The translations under genes and the position numbers were made by a program. From DATFYM01 sp035315065 (GTDB taxonomy: Bacteria > Acidobacteriota > Terriglobia > UBA7540): a stretch of DNA of 64,000 nt. This document shows, piece by piece, positions 41,559 to 51,016 of the stretch (the stretch's first letter is position 1; every line of letters begins with the position of its first letter). The stretch lies in NCBI GenBank assembly GCA_035315065.1, contig DATFYM010000253.1:11381-75380 (forward strand). The letters run 5' to 3'. Below the pieces are notes generated by a model. The model was given only the letters and a program-made list of their open reading frames with translations, was not told the origin of the DNA and did not search any database.

Positions 41559-42671
41559 ATGATCAGACAAAGAACCTATCTTCGGCTAGCGATTCTCCTG
41601 GCGTTCGGTTTCATGCTACCTTTTCCCCAGTCGAGGTACTTTGGCCAAGCGCCCGATCAGGAACCTGCAGGGCCCAAGCCCAACGTCGACGAAACGGTCA
41701 TTGTACCCAAGAAGAACACCGAGCCCACGCCTGTCCCCGTCAAGCCTGCGGAGCCGATCGAAAAAATCAACCCCAAAGACATCTATTCTATTTCCGCCTC
41801 CACCAACCTGGTCAACCTCGACGTCATGGTGGTGGATAACAACGGCAACCCGATTCCTTCCCTCACCGGCAAGAACTTCAAGGTTTACGACGATGGTGTG
41901 CCGCAAGCGGTCGCTAACTTTGGTACCGGCGAAGCACCAATGACCATTTGTCTGCTGATCGAGTTTGCCAACCGAAATTGGACACACCTCTACCTTGCCT
42001 TAGAGGACGCTTACCAGTTCCTCCAGTTCATGCAACCGAAGGACTGGGTGGCGGTGGTGGATTTCGACTTGAAACCGGAAATCCGCCAGGACTTCACACA
42101 GGACCGTTACGAGGTTAAGGGTGCTTTGGACTCGTTGCGAATTCCGGGCTTCAGCGAGATTGACTTCTACGACGCCCTGGCTTTTACGCTCGACCGCATG
42201 AAGGACATCCAGGGTCGGAAGGCCATTGTCCCGATAGTGACGGGGATCGACACCTTCAGCAAGTTGACCTACGATAAGATCCTGAAGATCGTCAAGAACG
42301 GTGATATTCCCATCTACCCTGTCAGCATCCTGGAATTTCTTACCGTTCGCAGCCCGCGGGGCGACAGCATCGGCTCGCTCCAAGCGCGAAACAGCCTCGA
42401 GTACATCGCCAGATACTCGGGAGGCAAGGCCTACTTCCCGCGTTTTGAAGGTGAACTGCCCGAGATTTACCGGCAAGTGGCCGGACAACTCCGCACCGAG
42501 TACAGCTTGGGATTCGTCCCAACGAACCCCGCCAAGGACGGTAAGTACCACAAACTTACCGTGGATCTGGTAGACGATCAGGGCAACCCTTTGCGCGTCG
42601 TAAACCAGAAGGGGAAAAACGTGAAGTATACGGTTGTCGCGCGCGACGGCTACTACGCGCCGAAGTCGTGA
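41559..42671 (+). CDS. Secreted VWA-like protein, acidobacterial type, with degenerate metal site
   Basis: This 370-residue protein has a signal peptide (RLAILLAFGFMLPFP). A Pro/Lys linker leads to the family core ISASTNLVNLDVMVVDNNGN and a VWA fold. The usual DxSxS metal motif is replaced by LIEFANRNW, so metal-dependent adhesion is unlikely. The C-terminal hallmark is kept: GQLRTEYSLGFVPTNPAKDG and DGYYAPKS. It is the third paralogue in the window. The leader upstream contains the hairpin cluster. Confidence 0.9.
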   Translation: MIRQRTYLRLAILLAFGFMLPFPQSRYFGQAPDQEPAGPKPNVDETVIVPKKNTEPTPVPVKPAEPIEKINPKDIYSISASTNLVNLDVMVVDNNGNPIPSLTGKNFKVYDDGVPQAVANFGTGEAPMTICLLIEFANRNWTHLYLALEDAYQFLQFMQPKDWVAVVDFDLKPEIRQDFTQDRYEVKGALDSLRIPGFSEIDFYDALAFTLDRMKDIQGRKAIVPIVTGIDTFSKLTYDKILKIVKNGDIPIYPVSILEFLTVRSPRGDSIGSLQARNSLEYIARYSGGKAYFPRFEGELPEIYRQVAGQLRTEYSLGFVPTNPAKDGKYHKLTVDLVDDQGNPLRVVNQKGKNVKYTVVARDGYYAPKS

Positions 42672-42738
42672 GCAAACCCACTCACTCCGGAACCAGGCCG
42701 CTCTCGGGGCGAAGTGAGTAGCCTAATTCCGTCTTGAG

Positions 42739-42767
42739 ACTGAAAACTGATGACTGATAACTGACGG
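42739..42767. repeat. Heptamer array (ACTGATG word)
   Basis: Four tandem heptamers of type ACTGAWR lie just beyond the purH stop codon, between the convergent purH and VWA genes. No second arm was found. Confidence 0.75.
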
Positions 42768-42772
42768 CTGTC

Positions 42773-44374
42773 TTAGTGGCGAAAATGTCGTTCACCCGTG
42801 AACAGCATCGCCAGACCGAGACGGTTGGCGGCCGCGATCACCTCCGGGTCGCGCACCGAGCCACCTGGCTGGACGATCGCCGTCGCGCCCGCTCGGGCGG
42901 CCTCCTCGACACCGTCGGGAAAGGGAAAGAAGGCGTCGGAGGCCACCACCGTTCCCGCGAGCGAGTGGCCCAACTCGCGCGCCCTCGCGGCGCCGATCTT
43001 CACCGAATCTACACGGCTCATCTGCCCGGCCCCGACGCCCACCACCATCCCGTCCCCCGCGTAAACGATGGCGTTTGACTTGACGTGCTTCACCACCAAC
43101 CACGCGAAGACGAGCGCCCGCGTTTCGGCGTCGGTTGGCGGCCGCTGCGTCACGCATTTCCACACGTCAGCGTTGGCGCCCAACGTATCCGGCGTCTGCA
43201 CCAGCATCCCACCCCCAATGGTCTTGAGTTGCAATCCGTACTCGTCGCCCGCGGTCGTGGACATATCCATCAGGCGCAGGTTCTTCTTGGCGCTGAGACG
43301 CTCAACCGCCGCTGGCTCATAGGCCGGCGCCACCATGGCTTCCACAAACAGCTTGCCTAGCGCCTCGCCGGTCGCCGCGTCAACAGGACGGTTGAAAGCG
43401 ATCACCGATCCAAAGGCCGAGACGGGGTCCACCGAGAAAGCTCGCACGTAGCTATCCGCGAGGGTCACGCCCGACGCGATTCCGCACGGGTTCGTGTGCT
43501 TGATGATCGCTGTCGTCGGCTCTGAGAACTCCGTCACCAGACGCCAGGCAGCTTCGAGGTCCACGAGGTTGTTGAACGAGAGCTCCTTGCCTTGAAGTTG
43601 CTTCGCCGCCGCCAGGCCGCGCCCTCCGGCAGTAGGGTCGAGGTAGAGGGCCGCTTTCTGGTGAGGATTCTCACCGTAGCGCAGGTCCGCCAGCTTGCGG
43701 AAGTTGAGCTGGAGGCTCTCGGGCAGGGAGACTTCTCCGCCGGTCGCGGCCGCCCCCAGCGACGTTGCCTTCGCGTCGACGGCAGCCCATTTCTCGAGCG
43801 TAGCCGAGATGGCGCCGTCGTATGCTGCGGTGGTGGCGAACGCCTTGCGGCTCAGGCGGGAGCGTGTTGCGCGCGAGATGGAGCCCGCGTTGGCGCGCAA
43901 CTCCTCGGACACGCGCGCATAGTCCACCGGGTCCACCACTACGGTCACATCCTCAAAATTCTTTGCCGCCGAGCGGATCATCGACGGCCCGCCGATATCG
44001 ATGTTTTCGATGAGTTCCTCGAACGTCACGTCGGCCTTCGCCGCCGTCTTCTCAAAAGGGTAGAGGTTCACGGCCACCAGGTCGATGAACCCGATGCCGT
44101 ACGCGGCGGCTTGCTTCTGGTGCTCAGGATTCGAGCGAACGGCAAGGATTCCTCCGTGAATCTTGGGATGAAGAGTTTTCACGCGGCCGTCCAGCATCTC
44201 CGGGAAGCCGGTGACCTCCGCGACGTCGCGAACCTCCAGGCCCTTCTCACGCAGCAACCTCGCGGTGCCCCCGGTGGAAAGAATCTCGATGCCCAAGCTT
44301 GCGAGGCCCGATGCAAACTCAATCGCTCCCGTCTTGTCGCTGACACTGATCAGAGCGCGCGCTATCTTCCGCAT
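42773..44374 (-). CDS. purH: Bifunctional AICAR formyltransferase/IMP cyclohydrolase
   Basis: From ATG 44374 (GGAG five bases upstream) it has 533 residues, typical of PurH. The N-terminal IMP cyclohydrolase domain shows ALISVSDKTGAIEFASGL, LSTGGTARLLRE, VKTLHPKIHGGILA and NIDIGGPSMIRSAAKN. The C-terminal formyltransferase domain shows LRYGENPHQKAALY, the catalytic KHTNPCG and RVDSVKIG. It carries out the last two steps of IMP synthesis. Eight further codons upstream (start at 44398) are possible but lack a better ribosome-binding site. Confidence 0.97.
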   Translation of the reverse strand: MRKIARALISVSDKTGAIEFASGLASLGIEILSTGGTARLLREKGLEVRDVAEVTGFPEMLDGRVKTLHPKIHGGILAVRSNPEHQKQAAAYGIGFIDLVAVNLYPFEKTAAKADVTFEELIENIDIGGPSMIRSAAKNFEDVTVVVDPVDYARVSEELRANAGSISRATRSRLSRKAFATTAAYDGAISATLEKWAAVDAKATSLGAAATGGEVSLPESLQLNFRKLADLRYGENPHQKAALYLDPTAGGRGLAAAKQLQGKELSFNNLVDLEAAWRLVTEFSEPTTAIIKHTNPCGIASGVTLADSYVRAFSVDPVSAFGSVIAFNRPVDAATGEALGKLFVEAMVAPAYEPAAVERLSAKKNLRLMDMSTTAGDEYGLQLKTIGGGMLVQTPDTLGANADVWKCVTQRPPTDAETRALVFAWLVVKHVKSNAIVYAGDGMVVGVGAGQMSRVDSVKIGAARARELGHSLAGTVVASDAFFPFPDGVEEAARAGATAIVQPGGSVRDPEVIAAANRLGLAMLFTGERHFRH

Positions 44375-44594
44375 AGACTCTCCTTCGCTGCAATTCATGG
44401 GCGTCTATCTTATCGCGATACGGCGCCTGGTGAAAATCAAGCGCAGAGGCAAGGAGACACAAAGAGGAGAAATAGGATCACATGGGTTGACCTCTTAATT
44501 TTTCGCGGGGCACAGGTCGCCGTGCTATCCTTCTGCCAGCAGCCTTCATACACAGGTGTGGCGGCGGTGTCCGCACCGCCGAGAGAGGCGACTC

Positions 44595-45758
44595 ATGGAC
44601 GCAAAATCCGCAGCGCGAGAACGGTTCGAATCCGCCCGCGCCGGGCTCATCGAGCTTAGCCACCGCATCCACGCCCATCCGGAGCTGGGCTTCGAGGAAG
44701 AGCAAGCCTGTTCCTGGCTCTGTGAGTCGCTGGCCGACGCCGGCTTCGCGGTGGAAAAGGGTATTGGCGATCTCCCCACGGCGTTCCGCGCCCGCGCCGG
44801 ACGAGGTCCTTTGCACATCGGCATATGCGCCGAATACGATTGCCTGCCCGGTATCGGTCACGCCTGCGGCCACAATATTATCGCCGCCTCGGCCGTGGGC
44901 GCGGCGCTGGCCGCAGCCAAAGTTGCAGACGAGGTGGGCCTCACCGTGAGCGTCATCGGCACGCCCGCCGAAGAAGTGGGCAACGCCAGCGGAAAGATTC
45001 TGCTGCTCGAGCGTGGCGCTTTTGAGGGCATTCATGCCGCCATGATGGTGCACCCAGCGCCCTTTGACATGCTCCGGGCGAAGATCATCGCCGCTTCGAT
45101 GTTCGAGGTTCATTACACCGGGAAGGAGTCCCACGCGTCGGCTTTCCCGGAGCTGGGCGTGAACGCGTTGGACGCGCTCACCGTCGCCCAAACGGCGCTG
45201 GGACTGCTGCGCCAGCACATCCGTTCCACCGATCGAATCCACGGCATTGTGACCAATGGCGGCGCTGCCCCCAACGTCGTTCCCGCCCACACTTCCGCCA
45301 GGTACATCATTCGCTCCGAGACCCTGGATCAACTCGCCGAACTGCGGCCCCGGGTCCACCGCTGCTTTGAGGCCGGAGCCCTGGCTACGGGCGCGAGAGT
45401 CGCGATCGCGGGCGGCGACAAGCCTTACGCCGAGATGCGGCACCACGAGGCTATGGCGGCGCTCTACCGCACGAATTCCGAAGCGCTGGGGCGGCCGTTC
45501 CCTGATCTCGGCGAGTGGGAAACGCGGCCTACCGGTTCCACCGACATGGGCAACGTCTCTCTGGCGATGCCGTCGATCCATCCTATGATCGGCATCAATT
45601 CCCTGCCCGCCGTCAACCACCAACCGGAATTCGCCGCGCACTGCATCACTCCGGCGGCGGACAAGGCACTAGAGGACGGTGCCCTGGCTATGGCGTGGAC
45701 CTGCATCGACTTGGCAACGAACCAGGACCTAAGGGAAGGTTTGATGACTCGCCGGTGA
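44595..45758 (+). CDS. M20-family metallopeptidase/amidohydrolase (AbgB-like)
   Basis: From ATG 44595 it has 387 residues. M20 signatures are HRIHAHPELGFEEE at the N-terminus, GHACGHNIIAASAVG (His-Cys-Gly-His) near 95, GTPAEEVGNASGK with the Glu-Glu pair near 130, and YTGKESHASAFPELGVNALDA in the lid domain. Relatives hydrolyse N-acyl amino acids or p-aminobenzoyl-glutamate. The substrate cannot be inferred. It is divergent from purH with about 220 bases between them. Confidence 0.9.
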   Translation: MDAKSAARERFESARAGLIELSHRIHAHPELGFEEEQACSWLCESLADAGFAVEKGIGDLPTAFRARAGRGPLHIGICAEYDCLPGIGHACGHNIIAASAVGAALAAAKVADEVGLTVSVIGTPAEEVGNASGKILLLERGAFEGIHAAMMVHPAPFDMLRAKIIAASMFEVHYTGKESHASAFPELGVNALDALTVAQTALGLLRQHIRSTDRIHGIVTNGGAAPNVVPAHTSARYIIRSETLDQLAELRPRVHRCFEAGALATGARVAIAGGDKPYAEMRHHEAMAALYRTNSEALGRPFPDLGEWETRPTGSTDMGNVSLAMPSIHPMIGINSLPAVNHQPEFAAHCITPAADKALEDGALAMAWTCIDLATNQDLREGLMTRR

Positions 45759-45945
45759 CGAAAGGTCGGTCCCAAACCAGGTCGTTGCGGGCAGGTCTCG
45801 AGGCGTTCATCTGCGGGACGGAAGCAGGCCGCTTCAAGGACAAATCGACCTTGTTCGACACGAGATTGGCTGAGAAGCTCCAAGACAGGAAAATGCAGAA
45901 CTAAGCGACCGAGCGAATCACGCACTGAAACCCGCGGAGGCCACT

Positions 45946-46857
45946 ATGCCCAAGACCCTTTATCGTCGAGATTTTCTGAAGACCGCCGGCGCTGTCGCGG
46001 CGGCTTCCTTTTCCACCGGGGCAGCCACACTCCGGGCCCAACCCTTGGAGCTCATCACGAATTCTCCCGGCCACCCCAGGCTCCTTTCGGGTTGCTGCGC
46101 CTACTCCTACCGCAAGTATCTTCAAAACGGCCCCATGACCATGGAAGACTCCATCCTCAAAGCGGTCGAGTTGGAGATCGACGGAGTGGACATAACCACT
46201 TACTATTTGAAATCCACCGAGCCCTCTTACATCCTCGGGTTGCGGCGCCTGGCCTTCCGGAACGGCGTGCCGTTTTCGGGCGCGGCGATCGGCTCCAACA
46301 TGTGTCAGCCCGAGACCACGAAACGGGCCGAGGAGCTCGAGAAGATCCAGAAATGGATCGACGTCACTCAGTTGCTCGGCGCCTCCCACTTGCGGGTTTT
46401 CGGGGGCGAGCTTCCCCAGGGCGCCACCGACGAGCAGGGCATCCAGTGGGTGGTGGAGACCATGAAGCCGGCGTGCGATTATGCTGCCGCCAGAGGCATT
46501 ACGGTCGGCATCGAAAGCCATGGCGGAATTACATCGAAGGCTTCGAACATCCTGGAAATCCTGCGCCGCGTGGATTCCCCTTACGCGGGGTGCAACCTGG
46601 ACATCAGCAACTGGGAACAGGATCCTTACAACCAGATCGAGGCCTGCATTCCCTACGCCACCCACACGCACATCCGCGATTTCTACGGCAAAGCCAGAAC
46701 GCCTCTCGACTTAGATCGTGTCTGGAAATTGTTCGTGAAGGGTGGGTACAAGGGTTTCATGTCCGCCGAATATGAAGGTGCCGAAGACTCAGAGACGGGG
46801 GTACCCAAACTCGTCGCCAAGATCAAGGCCTTCAACCATCAGTACTCAACCGTGTGA
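45946..46857 (+). CDS. Tat-exported sugar phosphate isomerase/epimerase-like TIM-barrel protein
   Basis: This 303-residue protein has a twin-arginine signal (YRRDFLKTAGAVAAAS). An AP endonuclease 2-like TIM barrel follows: ELEIDGVDITTYYL, LLGASHLRVFGGELPQG, GITVGIESHGGITSK (metal Glu/His), AGCNLDISNWEQDP, THTHIRDFYGKART and GFMSAEYEGAED. The metal-binding residues of the family appear present. The substrate is unknown. It lies about 190 bases after the M20 peptidase on the same strand; a shared catabolic role is speculative. Confidence 0.9.
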   Translation: MPKTLYRRDFLKTAGAVAAASFSTGAATLRAQPLELITNSPGHPRLLSGCCAYSYRKYLQNGPMTMEDSILKAVELEIDGVDITTYYLKSTEPSYILGLRRLAFRNGVPFSGAAIGSNMCQPETTKRAEELEKIQKWIDVTQLLGASHLRVFGGELPQGATDEQGIQWVVETMKPACDYAAARGITVGIESHGGITSKASNILEILRRVDSPYAGCNLDISNWEQDPYNQIEACIPYATHTHIRDFYGKARTPLDLDRVWKLFVKGGYKGFMSAEYEGAEDSETGVPKLVAKIKAFNHQYSTV

Positions 46858-47166
46858 GTTCCGCCTGAAGAGTCGCCTATCCGTCCACTGGCCCACCGCT
46901 CGGAGCCGACCGGATTCCTGAGTGGAACGACGTTTCCCAAGCCGCATTGACCTTCTGTGGCGCCAACTTTTTCAAAAAATCGACCAAACCTCTTGCTCGA
47001 CCCTTCGTCCAACAAGCGTCCAGCTCTGGTTACAAAGCACTCCAGAGCGCGTCAAATCAGACGTACTGACCGGAATTGTGCCGGACGGTCGGGCAGGTCA
47101 TGAACTTTCGATCTTCACCCGGAACCCGTCGCAACCCGTCTTCGTAAGGAAGTTGGGAGGTCTCGA
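46858..47166. other. Intergenic region without recognisable gene
   Basis: About 310 bases between the TIM-barrel gene and the permease gene. No repeat, RNA or convincing frame was seen. The last bases carry GGGAGG, the ribosome-binding site of the permease. Confidence 0.5.
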
Positions 47167-49722
47167 ATGCAAGAACTGCTCAGCAATCTTCGCTACGCAG
47201 TGCGGCAGTTCCGGCGGTCTCCTGTTTTTACCGCTGCGGCCATACTCACGCTGGCTTTGGGGATCGGCGGAACCACGGCTATATTCACCTTGATTCATGC
47301 GGTGATGCTGCGCTCCCTCCCGGTTTCTGATCCCGGGAGACTATACCGCGTGGGCGAGGGCGACGATTGCTGCGTCGAAGGCGGGCCTCAAGACCGTTGG
47401 GGATTCTACTCGTTCCCTCTATATGAACGGCTGAAGGCGGAAACGCCGGAATTTGAAGAGACGGCTGCTTTCCAGGCGGGCGATTGGCTCCAAGGCGTGC
47501 GCCGTGAAGGTGACGCGGCTGCCCGGCCTCTGCGCTCCGAATACGTCACCGGCACTTATTTTTCGATGCTGGGAGTAGGCGCTTTCGGCGGGCGGGTGTT
47601 TACCCCTGATGACGACAAGCCGGGCGCGCCGCCGGTGGCCGTGATCAGCCACCGCGTCTGGCAGAACACGTATGCCGGCGACCCTTCCGTCGTGGGTTCG
47701 ACCTTTGCCATCGAAGGTCATCCCTTCACGGTAATCGGAGTGGCTCCGCCCGGATTTTTCGGCGAAACGCTGCGCAGCGACCCTCCTGATATTTGGATCC
47801 CGCTACAGCAGGAACCTTTGGTTGGCGGTGAACGCTCACTGCTGCACCAGTCCGTCTCCGCATGGTTGCGCATGATGGGCCGCCTGCGGCCGGGAGCTTC
47901 GATTGTGGGAATGGGTCCCCGCCTGACGGGAGTGCTGCGGCAATGGATGCAGCACGATTCCGGGTATCCCGCCAACTGGATGCCGGACGTGATCCGGATG
48001 CTCCCCAAGCAGGTGATTAACGTGGTCCCCGCCGGCGCCGGCGTCGCCGGGATGAAGGAAGAGTACGGGCGGAGCTTGCAGATCCTGCTGGCGGTTTGCG
48101 GCCTGGTGCTGCTGATTGCGTGCGCCAATGTGGCGAACCTTCTTCTGGCGCGCGCCGTGTCGCGTCGCGGGCAAACCGCCATCAGGCTGGCCGTCGGCGC
48201 CACGCGGCGGCAGATTGTGGCGCAGGCTCTCACGGAAAGCGTCCTGCTCGCGATGGGCGGCGGCTTGGTGGGAATCCTGGTGGCCGTAGCCGCCGCTCGA
48301 CTCCTCCTGAGGCTGGCCTTCCAGAGCGCACATTTCCTTCCCATCAGCCCCGTGCCCTCACTCGAGGTCTTGGCGTTCGCCTTCGGATTGGCGCTGGTGA
48401 CGGGAGCGATCTTCGGGGCGGCTCCGGCGTGGTTCGCCACTCGTACCGATCCGGCGGACGCATTGCGCGGCTCGGGTCGCAGCACGAGCGATCATTCTTC
48501 CTTTGCGCGCCAAGGGCTGCTGGTTTTGCAGGCGGCGCTGTCGGTGGTGTTGGTGGCCGGTGCCACGATGCTGGCGCGAAGTCTCAATAAGCTCGAGCAT
48601 CAGGATTTCGGGTACCAAGTTCCAGGGCGGGTCGAGGTGGAGATACACAATCCGCCCGTCGGCTACACGGAGCCCAAGTTGGCCGCGCTCTACCGTCAGC
48701 TCGAAGCGCGCCTCAATCTTCTTCCCGGCGTGCAGGGTTCCGGGTTGGCTCTCTATAACCCCCTTACCGACAACTGGGGAGAAATGATTCACGTGGCCGG
48801 CCATCCTGCTCCCAAAATGGACGAGGAAAGCGGCGCGTCGTGGGACCGCGTCAGCGCCAACTACCTCCAGAACCTTGGCGTGACCATCTTGCGCGGACGG
48901 GCCTTCACCGCCGCCGACAATGAGACCTCAGAACTGGTGGCGATCGTGAACGAAGGCTTCGTGAAGCGCTTTTTCAAGAAAGGCGAGGATCCGCTCGATC
49001 AGCACTTCGGCCTGGACTTCCCGGAGAATGCCAGCACCTTCCGTATCGTGGGCATCATGCGGGACGCGAAATTTGCGAGTTGGGGGTTAAACCGGCCCGC
49101 GCAGCCCACTTTCTTCGTGCCCCTCGCCCAGAATGTGGATTACAAGCAGGAGCTCATGAAGAAGATCGAGCTAGGGTCGCATTTTATCGGCGGAATCATG
49201 TTGGTGACCAGGACCCCTACCGGGACACTGGAGCCGCTCCTGACGAGGACCTTGTCGGAAGTGGACCCCAACCTGACGATCGTCAGCGTCAGGACCATGC
49301 AGCAGCAAATTGATCTTCGCTTCGATCAGGAGCGCGCCGTAGCCAGTCTCGCGGGCCTGTTCGGGATGGTCGCTCTCCTGCTGGCGGCGGTTGGACTCTA
49401 CGGCGTCACGGCCTACACGGTGGCGCAGCGAACCAACGAAATCGGCATTCGCATGGCGCTGGGCGCCGATCGCGCCAAGGTGGTTCAACTGATACTGCAC
49501 GGAGCGTTCAAGCGCGTGGTGATAGGGCTGATCCTCGGGTTGCCGCTTGCCCTTGGCGCCGGACGCCTGATTTCGGCACAGCTTTACGGCGTCTCCAGTT
49601 GGGATCCCCTCGCGCTGACGGTGGCGGCGAGCGCGCTCGCTATCTCCGCGTTCATCGCCGCCATCATCCCGGCCACCCGTGCAGCATCGATTTCGCCCGT
49701 CACCGCCCTGAGGGCTGAGTAG
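47167..49722 (+). CDS. MacB/FtsX-like ABC permease of the acidobacterial duplicated orphan (ADOP) type
   Basis: This 851-residue protein begins with the typical LRYAVRQFRRSPVFTAAAIL and LALGIGGTTAIFTLIHAV (TM1). A large periplasmic MacB_PCD domain (about 50-280) and an FtsX block of three TMs (about 300-430, with ANVANLLLARAVSRRGQTAI) follow. A second periplasmic domain and a second FtsX block (GVTAYTVAQRTNEIGIRMAL) complete it. No ATPase gene is adjacent, as is usual for ADOP genes. Ribosome-binding site GGGAGG six bases upstream. Such permeases may couple to a distant MacB-like ATPase; the function is not established. Confidence 0.95.
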   Translation: MQELLSNLRYAVRQFRRSPVFTAAAILTLALGIGGTTAIFTLIHAVMLRSLPVSDPGRLYRVGEGDDCCVEGGPQDRWGFYSFPLYERLKAETPEFEETAAFQAGDWLQGVRREGDAAARPLRSEYVTGTYFSMLGVGAFGGRVFTPDDDKPGAPPVAVISHRVWQNTYAGDPSVVGSTFAIEGHPFTVIGVAPPGFFGETLRSDPPDIWIPLQQEPLVGGERSLLHQSVSAWLRMMGRLRPGASIVGMGPRLTGVLRQWMQHDSGYPANWMPDVIRMLPKQVINVVPAGAGVAGMKEEYGRSLQILLAVCGLVLLIACANVANLLLARAVSRRGQTAIRLAVGATRRQIVAQALTESVLLAMGGGLVGILVAVAAARLLLRLAFQSAHFLPISPVPSLEVLAFAFGLALVTGAIFGAAPAWFATRTDPADALRGSGRSTSDHSSFARQGLLVLQAALSVVLVAGATMLARSLNKLEHQDFGYQVPGRVEVEIHNPPVGYTEPKLAALYRQLEARLNLLPGVQGSGLALYNPLTDNWGEMIHVAGHPAPKMDEESGASWDRVSANYLQNLGVTILRGRAFTAADNETSELVAIVNEGFVKRFFKKGEDPLDQHFGLDFPENASTFRIVGIMRDAKFASWGLNRPAQPTFFVPLAQNVDYKQELMKKIELGSHFIGGIMLVTRTPTGTLEPLLTRTLSEVDPNLTIVSVRTMQQQIDLRFDQERAVASLAGLFGMVALLLAAVGLYGVTAYTVAQRTNEIGIRMALGADRAKVVQLILHGAFKRVVIGLILGLPLALGAGRLISAQLYGVSSWDPLALTVAASALAISAFIAAIIPATRAASISPVTALRAE

Positions 49723-50104
49723 CGACGGCGATGATCACGGAAGCTGCCCAGGTGGTCAAGCCCGGCTTGAAGGAGCCGACCGGCCACTGCTGGCGGGCAA
49801 AGCGCGAGCTCGCCGTCAGCGCCCGTAGCGCCGCCTCCACCCGCTCAGGGTCGGTCTCGGAAAAAAACCTTACCCGCGCGTCGCTCGAGAGCTGATCGTA
49901 AGCCTTCCAGGCTTCCTGTTGCGTCTTGACTTCATCGCGCATGACGGCGGGATGGGTAAGTAGCCGCAGAAAGCTCAGTTGGGTGAAACGGCAAAAAATG
50001 GCTTCTTCCGCTTCCAGCCGCTCGAACCAAGCGGAGGCGGTGGGGTGATGCAGGTGGCCCCGGTAGGCCAGCGCCAGCCAAACGTTCACGTCAGGGAAAA
50101 ATGT
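49700..50104 (-). pseudogene. Remnant of a PIN-domain (VapC-like) toxin
   Basis: The minus strand encodes FFPDVNVWLALAYRGH, then CRFTQLSFLRLLTHPAVM and the WKAYDQL segment, as in PIN toxins. No ATG, GTG or TTG precedes the catalytic Asp of PDVNVW. The first possible start (GTG 50089) lies just after it. The C-terminal third, which should hold the last acidic residues, is replaced by unrelated sequence overlapping the permease 3' end by 23 bases. It is therefore probably inactive. Confidence 0.75.
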
Positions 50105-50246
50105 GACTTCCCAGCCTCATCACCAATGCTTTTGGTCATTCGACCAATAGTTTTGGTGGTTTTCCCATTCGCTTCATTCCGCCGCCGGGCCGGCTCAGGG
50201 CCGAGGTTGGGTATACCGCCTCATTGCAAATCCCTCTCCAACTCTA

Positions 50247-50321
50247 TCAGAACTGAAGGCCGGCCCAGAGGTATCCGGTTCGGCCACGCAGATGAAATGC
50301 CTCACGGGCGGAGTCCAGCAT
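50247..50321 (-). pseudogene. Fragment matching the C-terminal end of the Eco57I-like methyltransferase
   Basis: The 24-residue frame ends AREAFHLRGRTGYLWAGLQF. The large methyltransferase gene at 55937-60637 ends PRERFHLRGRTTYLWAGL. The DNA is also similar over about 55 bases. This is a remnant of a second methylase of the same type, or of a partial duplication of the island's end. Confidence 0.7.
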
Positions 50322-50343
50322 GTGGCGAAGCCGAGCCGAACCG

Positions 50344-50640
50344 CTAGGGCGCGGCATACTGCTCCTTTGCCTCTTCCAGCACCTGGTCACGGAACGTCGG
50401 GCTAAGGAAGCCCGGAGTGTTTAGGTCTGCCTTGCGGCCCAGCAGTTCGGAAAGCTCACGCTCGATTCCCGCCAGCTTGATGAGCCCTACGAATTGCCCT
50501 GGCTCGAACTCCACCAGCACGTCGACATCGCTTCCGGGCCGGAAATCCCCGCGCAGGACGGAGCCGAAGAAGGATGATTTGCGGATCCTGTGACGGCGGC
50601 AGAAGTTGGCGATTTTTTCCGGGGAGACCGCGATCTTGGA
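50344..50640 (-). pseudogene. MNT-like nucleotidyltransferase reading frame without canonical start
   Basis: The minus strand encodes about 98 residues: SKIAVSPEKIANFCRRHRIR, then SSFFGSVLRGDFRPGSDVDV (the GS-x10-D-x-D motif), LVEFEPGQFVGLIKLAGIER and LSPTFRDQVLEEAKEQYAAP. This is a complete minimal nucleotidyltransferase of the antitoxin type. In frame there is no ATG, GTG or TTG between the upstream stop and the first conserved residue; AAG stands where a start is expected. No HEPN partner is adjacent. Either the start is non-canonical or the gene is dead. Confidence 0.7.
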
Positions 50641-50724
50641 CTTACTCTTCGTACGTTTTTCACCACGGTGGGCTTGGATTTAACTACGGCTTTGCGGAGA
50701 ACGCGGGCTGCCTACCTGATCCCT

Positions 50725-50910
50725 TCAACCCACCCGCGAGCGCTTGGAAGAGGGAGAAGCTTCCTCATACAACTCCGGAAAATGATCCCGAATGAAGGCA
50801 GCATCTTCCTTCGATTCGGCGGCAAGCTCTCGAATCTTGGTTACTCTGTCTTGTAAGCTTATTTTTTTGGCGCGACGGCAGATCGCTGTCACCAGATGCT
50901 CGATGGCCAT
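50725..50910 (-). CDS. Small hypothetical protein (61 aa)
   Basis: From ATG 50910 with GGTGGAGG about ten bases upstream. The product is helical and charged: ISLQDRVTKIRELAAESKED, then AAFIRDHFPELYEEA. I recall similar small proteins in acidobacteria and proteobacteria, often near toxin-antitoxin or mobile genes, but no function. It lies between VapBC and the start-less nucleotidyltransferase on the same strand. Confidence 0.55.
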   Translation of the reverse strand: MAIEHLVTAICRRAKKISLQDRVTKIRELAAESKEDAAFIRDHFPELYEEASPSSKRSRVG

Positions 50911-51016
50911 TTTGTCGGATCCTCCACCAGATGTATTCGTATTACGACTAACTTAATAGGCGGTCCTCTCTATTTTCTAGATGCCGGCTGTAGCAACGCA
51001 CACGAACCTGCCCCAT

